Source: Pyrrhosoma nymphula | Lineage: Eukaryota; Arthropoda; Insecta; Odonata; Coenagrionidae | Reading direction: 5' to 3' | Assembly: GCA_963573305.1 (NCBI GenBank) | Contig: OY754329.1 | Span: 81,960,576 to 82,024,575 of the forward strand | DNA: 64,000 bases | Shown: piece by piece, positions 49,677 through 60,919 of the stretch | Layout: every line of letters starts with the position of its first letter | How positions within the stretch are numbered: the stretch's first letter is position 1 | The notes under the pieces: generated by a model | Told to the model about the DNA's origin: nothing | The model's database searches: none | What the model saw: only the letters and a program-made list of their open reading frames with translations | Made by a program: the position numbers and the translations under genes

Positions 49677-49784
49677 ACCAGTGCCAATTCTCAGTACATC
49701 GGTAGCTATATTTGGGCCCTGGGAGGATTACAAATTTCTACTTCATTGCTGCTCGTGATGTTCTGCGAAGAATTCGTAAACAAG
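49677..49784 (+). pseudogene. Gustatory receptor exon fragment fused to Helitron sequence
   Basis: 36 codons in frame (IGSYIWALGGLQISTSLLLV, then MFCEEFVNK) match the end of exon 1b. They keep the phase-0 donor AACAAG before GTAAAA. The first 285 or so codons are absent and Helitron sequence abuts directly. It cannot encode a receptor, yet its frame and donor are undamaged. Confidence 0.85.
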
Positions 49785-50340
49785 GTAAAAGTTTTAAATT
49801 AAAAAAATTATTATGAAAAGTGAAGATTAGAAAATAATTAGCTAACGAAAAACGTCAAAAATTGACCAAAATGTTTTATTGGACGATTGGTTTAAACACG
49901 AACTGTCATGTACTCGGAATTGATGGCGGTGGAGCAAATTCTTTGGATTTTAATTTGTTATAATTGGGTCTGAGATCAGGTTCTTTTATTCCTCCACGAT
50001 GGTTTTTCAACTAACAGGCCATGGTTATATGTGCTCGGGTAAATTTATTTGATAGGCCGAAACTGCTGATTGGTATTGAGAATTTTGCATCCCTGTTTCC
50101 TTGCTAGTCCTTATTAAAACTATCCTCACCCATCATCCTCTCTCTAGTTTTAATTCTTATCTCACATTCCACTCAAGAATATAGGCCATATTGACCACTC
50201 TTACGATGACAAGTACGTGAGTGAACTGGAAGTGAAAGGAGTAGAAGAAAAAACTTCCTTCTGGCGCACTGAATTAAAGTCAGGTAATTAAAAATCCCTA
50301 ATTAATTTATAATTCAATATCAACCCTAAATAATTCCTAA
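49785..50340. repeat. Duplicate of the exon 1b 3' flank
   Basis: Aligns with 45349-45905. Its last 90 bases form the outer left arm of the inverted repeat that follows. Confidence 0.8.
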
Positions 50341-51330
50341 TTAATTATTCCATTACTTGAATGTACTGCTGAACGCAAAGCGAGGCCTATGCTACAACTC
50401 GTCCCCCAGACGGTCATACAATAAATTACAACGTTATTTCATATAAACAATAGCTATTATCTCGCTTAATCATAATCCCAGCGAGAACACATTTGCTCTA
50501 TCTGAAAGGGTAGTTTATTTTTCGTAAAAAGATCCTCTTAATTTTCATCCCCACGTTGATAAAAAGGCTTCATTTGCTAAATACAACGCCATATTATATA
50601 TCTCTGCAAGCGTCCCTGAAGGTCACAGCATCAAGCTGCCGCACATTTCCCATCAAGCACCTGCCGTTCAACCACCATCACGTGGTAAATTTCAAGGTTA
50701 CGTGCCCCACTCATAGACCCCACATAAGTGCAGTCACTTTTTTCATACGCATATATAGGTCGTAAACTTTAGCAGCGCACTTCTCCAATCACGGGCATAA
50801 AGATGGCATCTAAAATCACCAGTTTGCTGAAGCTCCCTACGCTCCCCATGAAGCATAGCTGGGAAACGTATACTTACGTGTCTAACCTTGAAGGTTACCA
50901 CCTGATGGTGGTTAAACGGCAGATGCTTGATGGGAAATTTGCGGAAGCTTGATGCTGTGACCTTCAGGGACGCTTGCAGAGATGTATAATTTGACATTGT
51001 ATTTAGCAAATGAAGCCTTTCTATCAACGTAGGGATGAAAATTAAGAGGATCTTTTTACGTAAAATAATTTCCCCTTTCAGATAGTGCAAATGTGTTCTC
51101 GCTGGGATTATTATTAAGCGATATAATAGCTATTGTTTTTATGAAATAACGTTGTAATTTATTGTATGACCATCTGGGGGACGAGTTGTAGCGTAGGCCT
51201 CGCTTTGCGTAGAGCAAAGCATACAAATTAATGGGATAATTAATTAGTAATTAATTAGGGCTGCTAATGAATTAGAAATTAATTAGGGATTTTTAATTAT
51301 TTTGCATAAATTAACTGCGCCAGAAGGAAA
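50255..51330. repeat. Large inverted repeat, arms about 460 bp
   Basis: The left arm (about 50255-50720) and the right arm (about 50865-51330) are complementary over nearly their full length, from CCTTCTGGCGCA at left to TGCGCCAGAAGG at right, with a spacer of about 145 bp. Inner landmarks such as GCAAGCGTCCCTGAAGGTCA and AATGTGTTCTCGCTGGGATT pair between the arms. The outer 90 bp belongs to the receptor-flank duplication. Confidence 0.88.
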
Positions 51331-53430
51331 AAATTCCTCTACTAACAATAAGTGTCAATATCTGTTACTTCACGTAGGTGCTTTTTAACATACTTTTCAA
51401 CTAGCGTCTCCTTAATATCCTTACACAAGGTATTGTCCTCAGTTATCTCCTATTACTAAACGTCTCTTTTACCTTTTGAATTATCCTGATCTTCTCCCTG
51501 GAACCACTTTTACTTTCCTCGAACTTACTATCACTCCTACTATCATTTTTTCACACCTAGTTGAACTATTAGCTCACTTATATCATTTTGAAACATCCCC
51601 AACACTTAAAACCTATTTTTGGAGACAAGATATTTCTTGCGAAGAGTAGGCGAATGGTGAAGAAGAAAAAAACCTTTTTACTGAACTTAACCAAGTCGGC
51701 AATAATTCATGCCAGCATATGCTAGCACAGGTGGTGAGAATGTTTTACTAAGTATGTATTAGTTACAAGAACAATCAGAGAATGTGAATAGAAAGCTATT
51801 CCGCGCAGATGGTGAGAATATTTTTTTTATTTTGCTTAGAATATGCTGCCTATCATATGCTGCAAAGACATTCTGAGCTTATACTTAGCAACTTAAAAAA
51901 ATCATTAATAGCTGTATTTTAGTATATAATTTCATTTTTTCAACTATTAATTATGATATTTCTCTCTGGAGGATCCTTAGAAGACTGATGACTAAATATA
52001 TGATAACTAATTAGCTACATAGCGACACGAGTCACTATATCCAGGAAAAACGTGAATGTGAAATTGCCGCTAGGATTTTATTGAAAATTCCGTATCCGAG
52101 TTGATATTCCTCTACCAACGAGAACATTACGGTAATATGCATAGAATATACTGACGAGCATGTGTAATGGGAACATTCTGAGTATCTACTCCGCATACAC
52201 TGGCTAGAAGGGTGAGCTTAAAGAGCTACAAAAATATTCCGAGCATATGCTAAGATGTGCTGCAAAGTACATGCATAGTAAATGAGCATTCTAATTAGGA
52301 AGCATACACTTAGCTACTCTTAAATTTATAATCGAGGGGCGTATTTGCAATCATGCCATTTTAATACCATTTATGCCATCTTTTAACAGCACGCCATTTT
52401 AAAATATCACAAAAATGGCAGTTTATTTGTATATTGACCGTGAAAAACAGTGAGTGCGATTTTGTAAACGCAGCAAAATTGAAAGTTGAATCAATGAATT
52501 GAACTTCCGAGAATTGAGTTCACTGCATTTTAACCATTTAAATAGCTTATGTATCTCAGAGCATCTGCATTTTGAGCGATCTGAGCATGTGATGAGAATA
52601 TACATGCCAAGCTTATGCCAAGAGATAATACTGAGGATGTGCTGAGTATGTCCTATTCTTACTCGAACAAGGAACATTTTGATAACCATATTTAAAAAGG
52701 ATAGAAGGTCAATGCAACATACTTCTTGGTACTCTAGTCTAATAATCTAGTTAATAATCAATTGTACCCTGATAACAAAAACCGTAATGGTATCATATGT
52801 TTCGGCTTATTGTCATTGAATAAATGTCTAGCAAGTAGTTCTCAAAGCATCATTTGTAGGGGGTAATGCCACGTAGTAGATTGTACTTCGTTTATGTGTT
52901 TGGCACTGGAGAATGACAGCAATGCACCATGAATTATGCTCGGTAAGCAATGGTGGTTAATTGATCGGCAAAATTAAAATTCCCTCTTTTTATTCTAGCG
53001 TATACCATTTTTTTATCACAAGAGTTCTAAAAGGGAATTTAATTGATAAACGATTGAGTTTGGTGCTGCGATTCTATAACCACGCTCGCGAACAATAAAC
53101 ACATTTTAGTAATTATTGACATTCAATGGCTATTGTCACATCGTGTCTGTGCATGAGTAACTATAATTGGTAAAACCTGTGCTGAGGTAATGATAACGTT
53201 GAGAACAGACTAAGAGAACGATTGCTGAAAATGAGACCTGAGCACATATTCAGCACATGCTGAGTGAACTAGAGATGTGAATGAGCCGTGAGCTCACTCT
53301 CAGCATCCACTGTGTGAACTAACTTTTGCCGTGTGTGTATTCTGATTAAATCTTCAGCACATGTGCCAAGCATATGTCCAGCAGTGCCATATGTTATTTC
53401 CTTCTAGAATAATCTCAGAAGATTATAATT
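51331..53430. other. Spacer with many degenerate GAGCATATGCTGAG-like motifs
   Basis: No gene. From about 51700 to 53400, short motifs of the type GCATATGCTG, GAGCATGTG, GAGCATATGCTAAG, GATGTGCTGAG and CAGCACATGCTGAG recur in both orientations. They may be a decayed repeat or a regulatory cluster. Confidence 0.5.
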
Positions 53431-53696
53431 TGCTGACCAAACCTGCTACCTAAGAATATTTTCAGGACATTATTTTTATGAGTGGATAAGCATAGCTAAA
53501 TGTATTTGGTAAACGTTTATTGGGACAGAAAAAAGTACATATTTATTCCTACAAAGTAAACACACGTCATCAGCCTCTCACGAACTGGCTTACGTGATAC
53601 TTATCTTAGATATAGGTCATGGAAATGGGAAATCCATGGCATACGAGATATCAATCAATAGGCAAAGTAATCAAGAGAGAGCTAAACACTTCCCAC

Positions 53697-53702
53697 TCAG
53701 TT
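53697..53702 (+). promoter_or_regulatory. Initiator-like TCAGTT before exon 1c
   Basis: Exact arthropod initiator match 28 nt before ATG 53725. Confidence 0.5.
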
Positions 53703-53724
53703 CGAGTTTAGTCGATTTTAAAAG

Positions 53725-54678
53725 ATGTCCAAAACGAAATTTTCAAAATATACGGAGGTACACAACTGGATACCAAAACCTTTATTTTATCTATACAGAA
53801 TGTTTGGAATTGCACCGTGGAATCTTAACGATATTAACCAAAGGAAATCTTCAAAAAAATACGTTATGAAATTTTACATCCTAGTGTTTGCCATGCTATG
53901 TGGTCTTCAGGCTTTTCTTTTATGCCGTAGATTTTATTACATGGATGATTCTTTCCAATTTTACGTCGGTCTTGTATTTCGAACCTACGTGTCATTGACA
54001 GCGGGAGCCGACGGCTTTATTTATGTTATTAGGCATAGAGAAGTTAAGAAAATCTTCGCAGATTTAACTTCAATTATTAAATATCGCCGCGGTGCGGGAA
54101 ACGATTCCACCTGGAGCAAAACTCTTACATTTATTCAGCTCCTTTTACTACTTCTATTCACGTTATCAACTTTTCGGCACATACATCGTAAAAACTATAA
54201 CTTGAATGATTTTTATGGATTCGTAATGAACTACTATTTCATCTTTTGGCATGCATTGCTGTTTCTACAGATATTGCAGTTATGAAACAAAATTACTGCA
54301 GTTCGAATTGTTACAAATAATTTAAACTGGAGGACAAATTTCTTACCAACAAGCGCGAGTAACTTTACTGCATTGAAAAATGGTGCCTATATTGACCATA
54401 CGTGTGCGTTGGTACAATTGTTGGCCGAAATTAGAAGACTCAAATGGATTAATTTAAGAATATTCACAATGACGAAAGATATTCAAAGGGTTTATGGGAT
54501 TCCAGCATTTGTTTTTACGACGTGGACACTAATTATCAACATCTTCTCGTCATACCTTAACACATTGGTTATGCTTCGAATAGGAAATGTTTTGAACCAC
54601 CAAATCTGGGCCATGGGATTGTTGCACTTATCAGTTTTACTGCTGCTCGTGATGAACTACGAAGAATTATTCCTGAAG
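53725..54678 (+). pseudogene. Gustatory receptor first exon 1c, single nonsense codon
   Basis: The 318-codon exon is almost identical to exon 1d (55090-56043). It has the same length, the same N-terminal IPKPLFYLYRMFGIAPWNLN motif and the same ELFLK end before GTATTT. Codon 187 is TGA (54283-54285) where 1d has TTA. The frame then continues open to the donor. The stop lies in the fourth membrane region, so a transcript would give a truncated product. All else looks intact, so it is a recent or even polymorphic loss, or possibly a readthrough or assembly issue. Confidence 0.88.
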
Positions 54679-55061
54679 GTATTTATTCATATATAATTAT
54701 CTTTGAATAGTGATTTGAAGTGAAAAACGAGTAGAAAAGTAAATAGGTTTGTTAAATCTAGGAAAATTGCAGTAATTTATAAAATATTCATTTTATGCTG
54801 ACCAAACCTGATACCTAAAAATATTTTCAGCACATTATTTTTATGACTGGTTAAGCAAAGCTAAATGTATTTGGTAAACGTTTATTGGGACAGAAAAAAG
54901 TACATATTTATTCCTACAAAGTAAGCACATGTCATCAGCCTCTCACGAACTGGCTTACGTGATACTTATCTTAGATATAGGTCATGGAAATGGGAATTCC
55001 ATGGAATACGAGATATCAATCAATAGGCAGAGTAATCAAGAGAGAGCTAAACACTTCCCAC

Positions 55062-55067
55062 TCAGTT
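55062..55067 (+). promoter_or_regulatory. Initiator-like TCAGTT before exon 1d
   Basis: Exact arthropod initiator match 28 nt before ATG 55090, as in exon 1c. Confidence 0.5.
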
Positions 55068-55089
55068 CGAGTTTAGTCAATTTTAAAAG

Positions 55090-56043
55090 ATGTCCAAAGC
55101 GAAATTTTCAAAATATACGGAGTTACACAATTTGATACCGAAACCTTTACTTTATCTGTACAGAATGTTTGGAATTGCACCGTGGAATCTTAACGATATT
55201 AACCAAAGGAAATCTTCAAAAAAATACGTTATGAAGTTTTACATCCTAGTGTTTTCCATGATATGTGGTCTTCAGGCTTTTCATATATGCCGTAGATTTT
55301 ATTACATGGATGATTCTTTCCAATTTTACGTCGGTCTTGTATTCCGAACCTACGTGTCATTGACAGCGGGAGCCAACGGCTTTATTTATGTTATTAGGCA
55401 TAGAGAAGTTAAGAAAATCTTCGCAGATTTAACTTCAATTATTAAATATCGCCGTGGTGCGGGAAACGATTCTACCTGGAGCAAAACTCTTACATTTATT
55501 CAGCTCCTTTTACTACTTCTATTCACGTTATCAACTTTTCGGCACATACATCGTAAAAACTATTACTTGAATGATTTTTATGGCTTCGTAATGAACTACA
55601 ATTTCATCTTTTGGCATGCATTGCTGTTTCTACAGATATTGCAGTTATTAAACAAAATTACTGCAGTTCGAATTGTTACAAATAATTTAAACTGGAGGAC
55701 AAATTTCTTACCAACAAGCGCGAGTAACGTTACTGCATTGAAAAATGGTGCGTGTATTGATCATACATGTGCGATGGTACAATTGTTGGCCGAAATTAGA
55801 AGACTCAAATGGATTAATTTAAGAATATTCACAATGATGAAAGATATTCAAAGGGTTTATGGGATTCCAGCATTTGTTTTTACGACGTGGACACTAATTA
55901 TCAACATCTTCTCGTCATACCTTAACACATTGGTTATGCTTCGAATAGGAAATGTTTTGAACCACCAAATCTGGGCCATGGGATTGTTGCACTTATCAGT
56001 TTTACTGCTGCTCGTGATGAACTACGAAGAATTATTTGAGAAG
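55090..56043 (+). CDS. Gustatory receptor, unit B, alternative first exon 1d
   Basis: 318 intact codons encode membrane segments one to six of a 7tm_7 receptor. Landmarks are LIPKPLLYLYRMFGIAPWNL, YVMKFYILVFSMICGLQAF, YVSLTAGANGFIYVIRHREV, IFWHALLFLQILQLLNKI, LLAEIRRLKWINLRIFTM, IQRVYGIPAFVFTTW and LLLLVMNYEELFEK. The exon ends AAG before GTATTT in phase 0. It is the intact first exon nearest the shared exons at 63760. Its tandem twin 1c carries a stop, so 1d may be the only working copy of the pair. Confidence 0.93.
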
Positions 56044-56160
56044 GTATTTATTCATATATAATTATCTTTGCATAATGATTTGATGTGAAAAATGAGTAGA
56101 AAAGTAAATAGGTTTTTAACAAATCTAGGAAATTGCAGTGATTTATAAAATATTCATTTT

Positions 56161-56667
56161 TCTTGGCAATTATTTCACTACCTAGTTTTATTACAAAACA
56201 GCTATTTAAAAATGTGTCCGCCGACTTTCAAGTTTGCCGAATTTCCGTTTTTTGCTTCAACAACTACTTCAACAGAAAAGTTTTTGACGTACCGTCTCAG
56301 CTAAGGGTAACATTTTTAAACCAAACGATTTATTTTATGTATTTATTTTATTATATCTTACGTTCTCCTTTGCATCACGCTCGTAAAACAATGTGATCAT
56401 TACAGTCATCATCAAATCTTCCTTTTATCTTAAAAATTATTTTATGTGACTTTCAGCACTGACTAGTCTTAATCTTTGTCTCATATCTCTCAAGTATGCA
56501 TTTACTCGTAATCGAAACCATTCGTAATTTTTATCTCCTCCACCCTTTGCATCTGCAAACATTTAATTTTTTACATGTATGTAGCCAATCTTAAATTATT
56601 CACACTCGTGTGGATTATCAAGTAGAATATTGAAGTCCATAGGAAAATACTTACTCCAATGGCCATT
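56161..56667. other. Non-coding spacer
   Basis: AT-rich; nothing recognised. Confidence 0.4.
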
Positions 56668-58250
56668 TATACCCTAGATGGTATTTGGCCTCGCCAACTG
56701 TCTGCCTCCAATTCTTCCAATCTTTTCCATTCACCTCACTGACTTTCATTCTCCTCATATCAATCGTCACCTCATCCTTCCATCTTTTTTTCGGTCTTCC
56801 CGGTGGTCGCCTTCCATCAGGGTTTTCTGTTCAGACTTGTTTTAATATGGTATCTCTTTCTCGTCTCATGACGTGCCCTGCCCATCGTAATCTCCGGCTC
56901 TTGGCCTCATTTACAACGTCCGGTGAGTTAAAAAGATTCCTGATTTCCTTATTATGTTTTAATCTCCAAGTTCCATTTTCTCTTTTGGGTCCAAAAACTT
57001 TCCTTTACACCTTATTTTCGAAGGTAATTAACTTCTTTTCCGTTCTTTTGTCGATAACCCATGATTCAGCTCCATAGAGAAGAAATGGTCTTATTATGGT
57101 TTTATAAATTTTAAGTTTGGTTCTGATGGATAAAATTTTGGATGTTAGCAGTTTATTTAGGGCAAACATGCTTCTATTTGCTGAATTTATTCTGCTTTGG
57201 ATTTCCTGTGATTCACTATTGTTTGCGCTGATTATGGTACCAAGGTATTTAAATGAATTTACATTTGCAAAATTGTGATCCTCAATAGTAATGTTTCTGG
57301 AGTTATCAGGGTTTCGACCAAAGAACATAAATTTGGTCTTATCATCATTGATTTTCAGTCCTACTTCTTGAGTTTCTTTTATCAGAATTTCTGTCATGCT
57401 TTTTAAATCTTCCTTATTTTCCGCTAGCAATACTAAGTCATCTGCAAAGGCGAGCACTGATATGTTTTTCCCTATCCTTATTCCTAAGTCTGTTTTCCTG
57501 ATATCTTTGCGTGCTTTTTCCAGTGTCAAATTAAAAAGTATAGGTGATAGGCCATCTCCTTGTCTCACACCAGTCTTTACTTAAAAGCTTGTGGAGTATT
57601 CATTTTCAATTTTTACTTTACATTTTCTATTTTTGACACTGAGCCTTGCTAGCTTAATTAATTTCCTAGGAATTCCAAAGTTTTCTATTTTTTCCCACAC
57701 TTTTTCCTTGTTTAAACTATCATAAGCTTTGCTAAAGTCGACAAAATAAGCCAAAGAAGTGTTTATTAAATTCCCAGTATTTTGAAACAGCCTGTTTAAG
57801 TATAAATATCTGGTCTGTAGTAGATCTCCCTTTTATGAATCCTTCTTGGTGTTCCTCTACAATCTCATTTGTATACACTTCTAATCTATTTAGCACAATT
57901 TTAGAAAATATTTATAGTTGGTGTTTAAAAGAGATATTCCTCTATAGTTTTTAGGGTCTTGTTTGTCACCTTTTTTGTGCAGCGGGACAGTTATTGCTTC
58001 TTCCATATCCTTAGGGATTTCTTCCTCTTTCCAGATTTGCAACATCAATCTATGTAACCCCCTGCCTTAATTATTTCTGCATTTATACCATCTATTCCTG
58101 GGGCTTTATTATTTTTCAGATTCTTAATTGCATTTTCCACTTCCTTTAAGCTTGGTTCTTCTACTTTTGGTTGTAAATTCTGGAAAATACTTCCTTCATT
58201 CATATTATTCATCAATTTTTGCATTAGTGATTCAATTCTTTTAATATCTC
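56668..58250 (-). pseudogene. LINE reverse transcriptase, 5'-truncated, near-intact stretches
   Basis: On the minus strand from about 58250: NAIKNLKNNKAPGIDGINAE, then IPKDMEEAITVPLHKKGDK, NYRGISLLN, EEHQEGFIKGRSTTDQI and FVDFSKAYDSLN. An open stretch (57568-57005) follows with RQGDGLSPILFNL, the catalytic AFADDLVLLAE, GLKINDDKTKFM, KYLGTIIS and LLYGAESWV. After an in-frame TAA at about 57004 the C-terminal tail continues: FGPKRENGTW, RRLRWAGHVMRRERD, GRRPPGRPKKRW. Several frameshifts and stops break it and the endonuclease is absent. It is a Jockey/RTE-like LINE; the clade is not fixed. Confidence 0.88.
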
Positions 58251-58789
58251 ACAATTCTAGGAAATTAAAAATTTAGCTCACCTATTCAGCTTAGCATACT
58301 TTCATCTTAACAGGGAAGAGACGTTGGTTATGTCAACGTCATTCATGAACGTACTAAAACATTCAGTAGACGTACTGTATAATTATGATACATGCCCCTT
58401 AAAACGCTGTAACACTTATATGTTAAGCACTATAAATCTATTAAAGAGAGTTTTTAAATCTATTGAGAAGCAATTGAAAATAATCTCACCAATCACCTTA
58501 ATATCTTCAAAACAAATCGGCCATATTTAACATATTTTGCAACTCAACAACTAGTTCTGAGACTGCAACCAGACACGGATTTTCGGTGGTTTGAGCGAGA
58601 TTTTTCCTAGTCATAATAGAGACCATATCCGAATTTTATGCATAACGCATGATAATTAATATTAATAATAACGCATGCATCTTGACATGCTTTTCAGCAA
58701 TAATACGTAAAACCAAGATTATTTATCGTTAAACCGACTATAAAATTAAAAATGGTGGCTATTTTTGGCATTTCTATAACGAGACTCTG

Positions 58790-59900
58790 TTCTTGCTTCA
58801 TATCTTTTGAACGGTAAGTAGGATCTGGAATCTGATGACATATTATATATTGGAAGATTAAATATTCTACAAGATTTGACCAACCCTGTTATTCTGTGTT
58901 GCTTAATTTTCCCATCAGAGGTCCTCAAACACGAAATTTAGTAAATCATTTCCCATTTTACCACTGTACCTTCCAAACTTGAAGTCGGATCTCAAATTTG
59001 TTGACGGTTTTTTTAAGATCTCATCGAGGTTTACAACTGTATGCCATTACTTTTCCTCTAACACTAATAGTTGGCTGGTAACATGGCGCCAAATTCGGAA
59101 TATTTGTGAAACTTGCTGTTTTTCGACTGTAGTTTCTAAACTAGAAGTCGGATCTCGAATCTGTTGGCCGGTTTTTTTAGATCTCATTCAGGCCAACAAC
59201 TTTATTCTATTCGTTGTTTTCCATTCCTTTTAGTTTTCTGGTAACATGGTGTCAAAGTCGGCTTTTCGTGAAACTCATTGTTTTTCGACTGTAGCTTCTA
59301 AACTAGAAGTCGGATCTCGAATCTGTTGTACGGTTTTTTTTAGATCTCATGCAGGCCTACAATTCTCTGCTATCCGTTTTTTTCATCCCTCGTAGTTCTC
59401 TGGGAACATGGTGCCAAAGCGGGCTAATACATGAAACTCTCTAATATTTCTTTCTCTCACGCCCTTACCAGTGTAGGTACGAACTTGAAAGTCGGCAGGG
59501 GCATGCGCCTTGACATGATCTTTACGGATAATTAGCAAAAACCCATATTCTCTTGTACTTCTATGGCAACATGGTGCGAAAGTGATATTTTAGAATGTTT
59601 CTTTCCCTCACGTCTCCTAGCTATAAAGTAAGAGTCTGATCTCGAATCTGTTGGGCGGCTTTTTTAGATTTCATCAAGTCCTAACATTTATGCTAATCCT
59701 TCCTCTCTAACACTTATAGTTCGTTGGAAACATGGCACCAAAGTTGGATTTTTCTGTTTTTCCACTGTAGCTTCTAAACTAGAAGTCGTATTTAAAATAT
59801 TTTGTGTGGTTTTACCTAGATCTCATCGAGGTCTACAACTTTATGCCTATTCTTACTCTCAAACAGTTATAGTTTGCTGGAAACATGGCGCCAAAGTCGA
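58790..59900. repeat. Tandem array, unit about 162 bp, six to seven copies
   Basis: The marker AACATGG recurs at 59080, 59243, 59405, 59568, 59729 and 59882 (spacing 163, 162, 163, 161, 153). A second marker, (C)GGATCTCGAATCTGTTG, recurs in step at 58987, 59150, 59312 and 59638, with a weaker copy at 58821. Units also share CGACTGTAGCTTCTAAACTA. Divergence between units is moderate. No protein-coding pattern. Confidence 0.9.
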
Positions 59901-60226
59901 AGTAATCTCCATACGAAGAAGTTTGGAAATATCATGCTTCGTTTATGCTGCGCCCTTCTGAACATCCCGCTATACATTATCTAAATGTTTTCAAACAGTA
60001 TAAAATGGTGCACAGAATTTATTATCATAATTTTAATTAGTAAACTCCTACACTACAGTCTTTTTGTCATATTTTTCCGAGTTTCAAAAAGACCAAAAGT
60101 GCACGATTGAAATAAAAATCTGCAAGCAAAAAGAAGTTCCCATAACAAAACTCTTCCCATAGATAAAACTCAGATCAAGAAGATTAATTTTTTATCTTTA
60201 ATTTGTACTTCGATTATGTACTTTGA

Positions 60227-60919
60227 CCAATGCCATCAATGGTTATACTTTTGTGACGATACAGAGAAATTGACAAAATATTTGCTTAGCCTATCTCATT
60301 TATTAAAAGAAACCGATCAACGGTAAATTACACCTTTTAGACCAACCTTTTGGCCATTGTTCAGCTTCTTCATCTGATTTTATTACTGTAGATTACGTAC
60401 GCTCGTACGATTATAAATATTATTTGCGAGATAATTATGACTTGATGTACTTATTGATATCCTTCTTTTGGCAACTGGGGACGTTAATGAATTTATGGCA
60501 ATTGTTAAATACAAATTTTGTAGTTCGTTATGTGATAACTCATAAAATTTAGTACAGGATGCTAGTCCATTTCTGTAAATAAAATTCCGGAATTGGAAGA
60601 TTCACTATGCAAGCATCGTGCAACAGCAACATTGGTGACCAAAATAAGGCATCTTTAGAGTGATTCGTTTGAGAATTTTAATAAAAAGAGTCTTGAAATA
60701 TATCCAATCCATAAGGTCTACGGATCATCAGCATTAGTTTTCATAACGCCTGCCATTTTTATCAACCTAGTCTTTTTATGCGTGGCAATACTGATTATAG
60801 TTCGTTTAGATTCTCCAGCCAAAGTTGATTCCTTAAGTCACTACTTTTAGACCCTTGCAGAACTTTATACTTCAGCCTTATTCCTGCTCGCGATATTGAG
60901 CGAAGAATTCTTCAACAAG
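60227..60919 (+). pseudogene. Gustatory receptor first-exon pseudogene (relative of 1b)
   Basis: Homologous to 44656-45348: ATCAATGGTTATACTTTTGTGACG at the start, TTGCGAGATAATTATGA and TTTTGGCAACTGG in the middle, and GAAGAATTCTTCAACAAG before GTAAAA at the end. The N-terminal third is missing, and frameshifts plus stops are frequent. From 60617 on it is part of block B. Confidence 0.87.

Larger units (their letters stand above)
53431..56160 (+). repeat. Tandem duplication of promoter plus first exon (period 1365 bp)
   Basis: Unit 1 (53431-54795) and unit 2 (54796-56160) are nearly identical. The offset is 1365 bp at every landmark: GCTGACCAAACCTG, TCAGTT, ATG and the GTATTT donor. The high identity marks the most recent duplication in the array. 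Confidence 0.92.
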
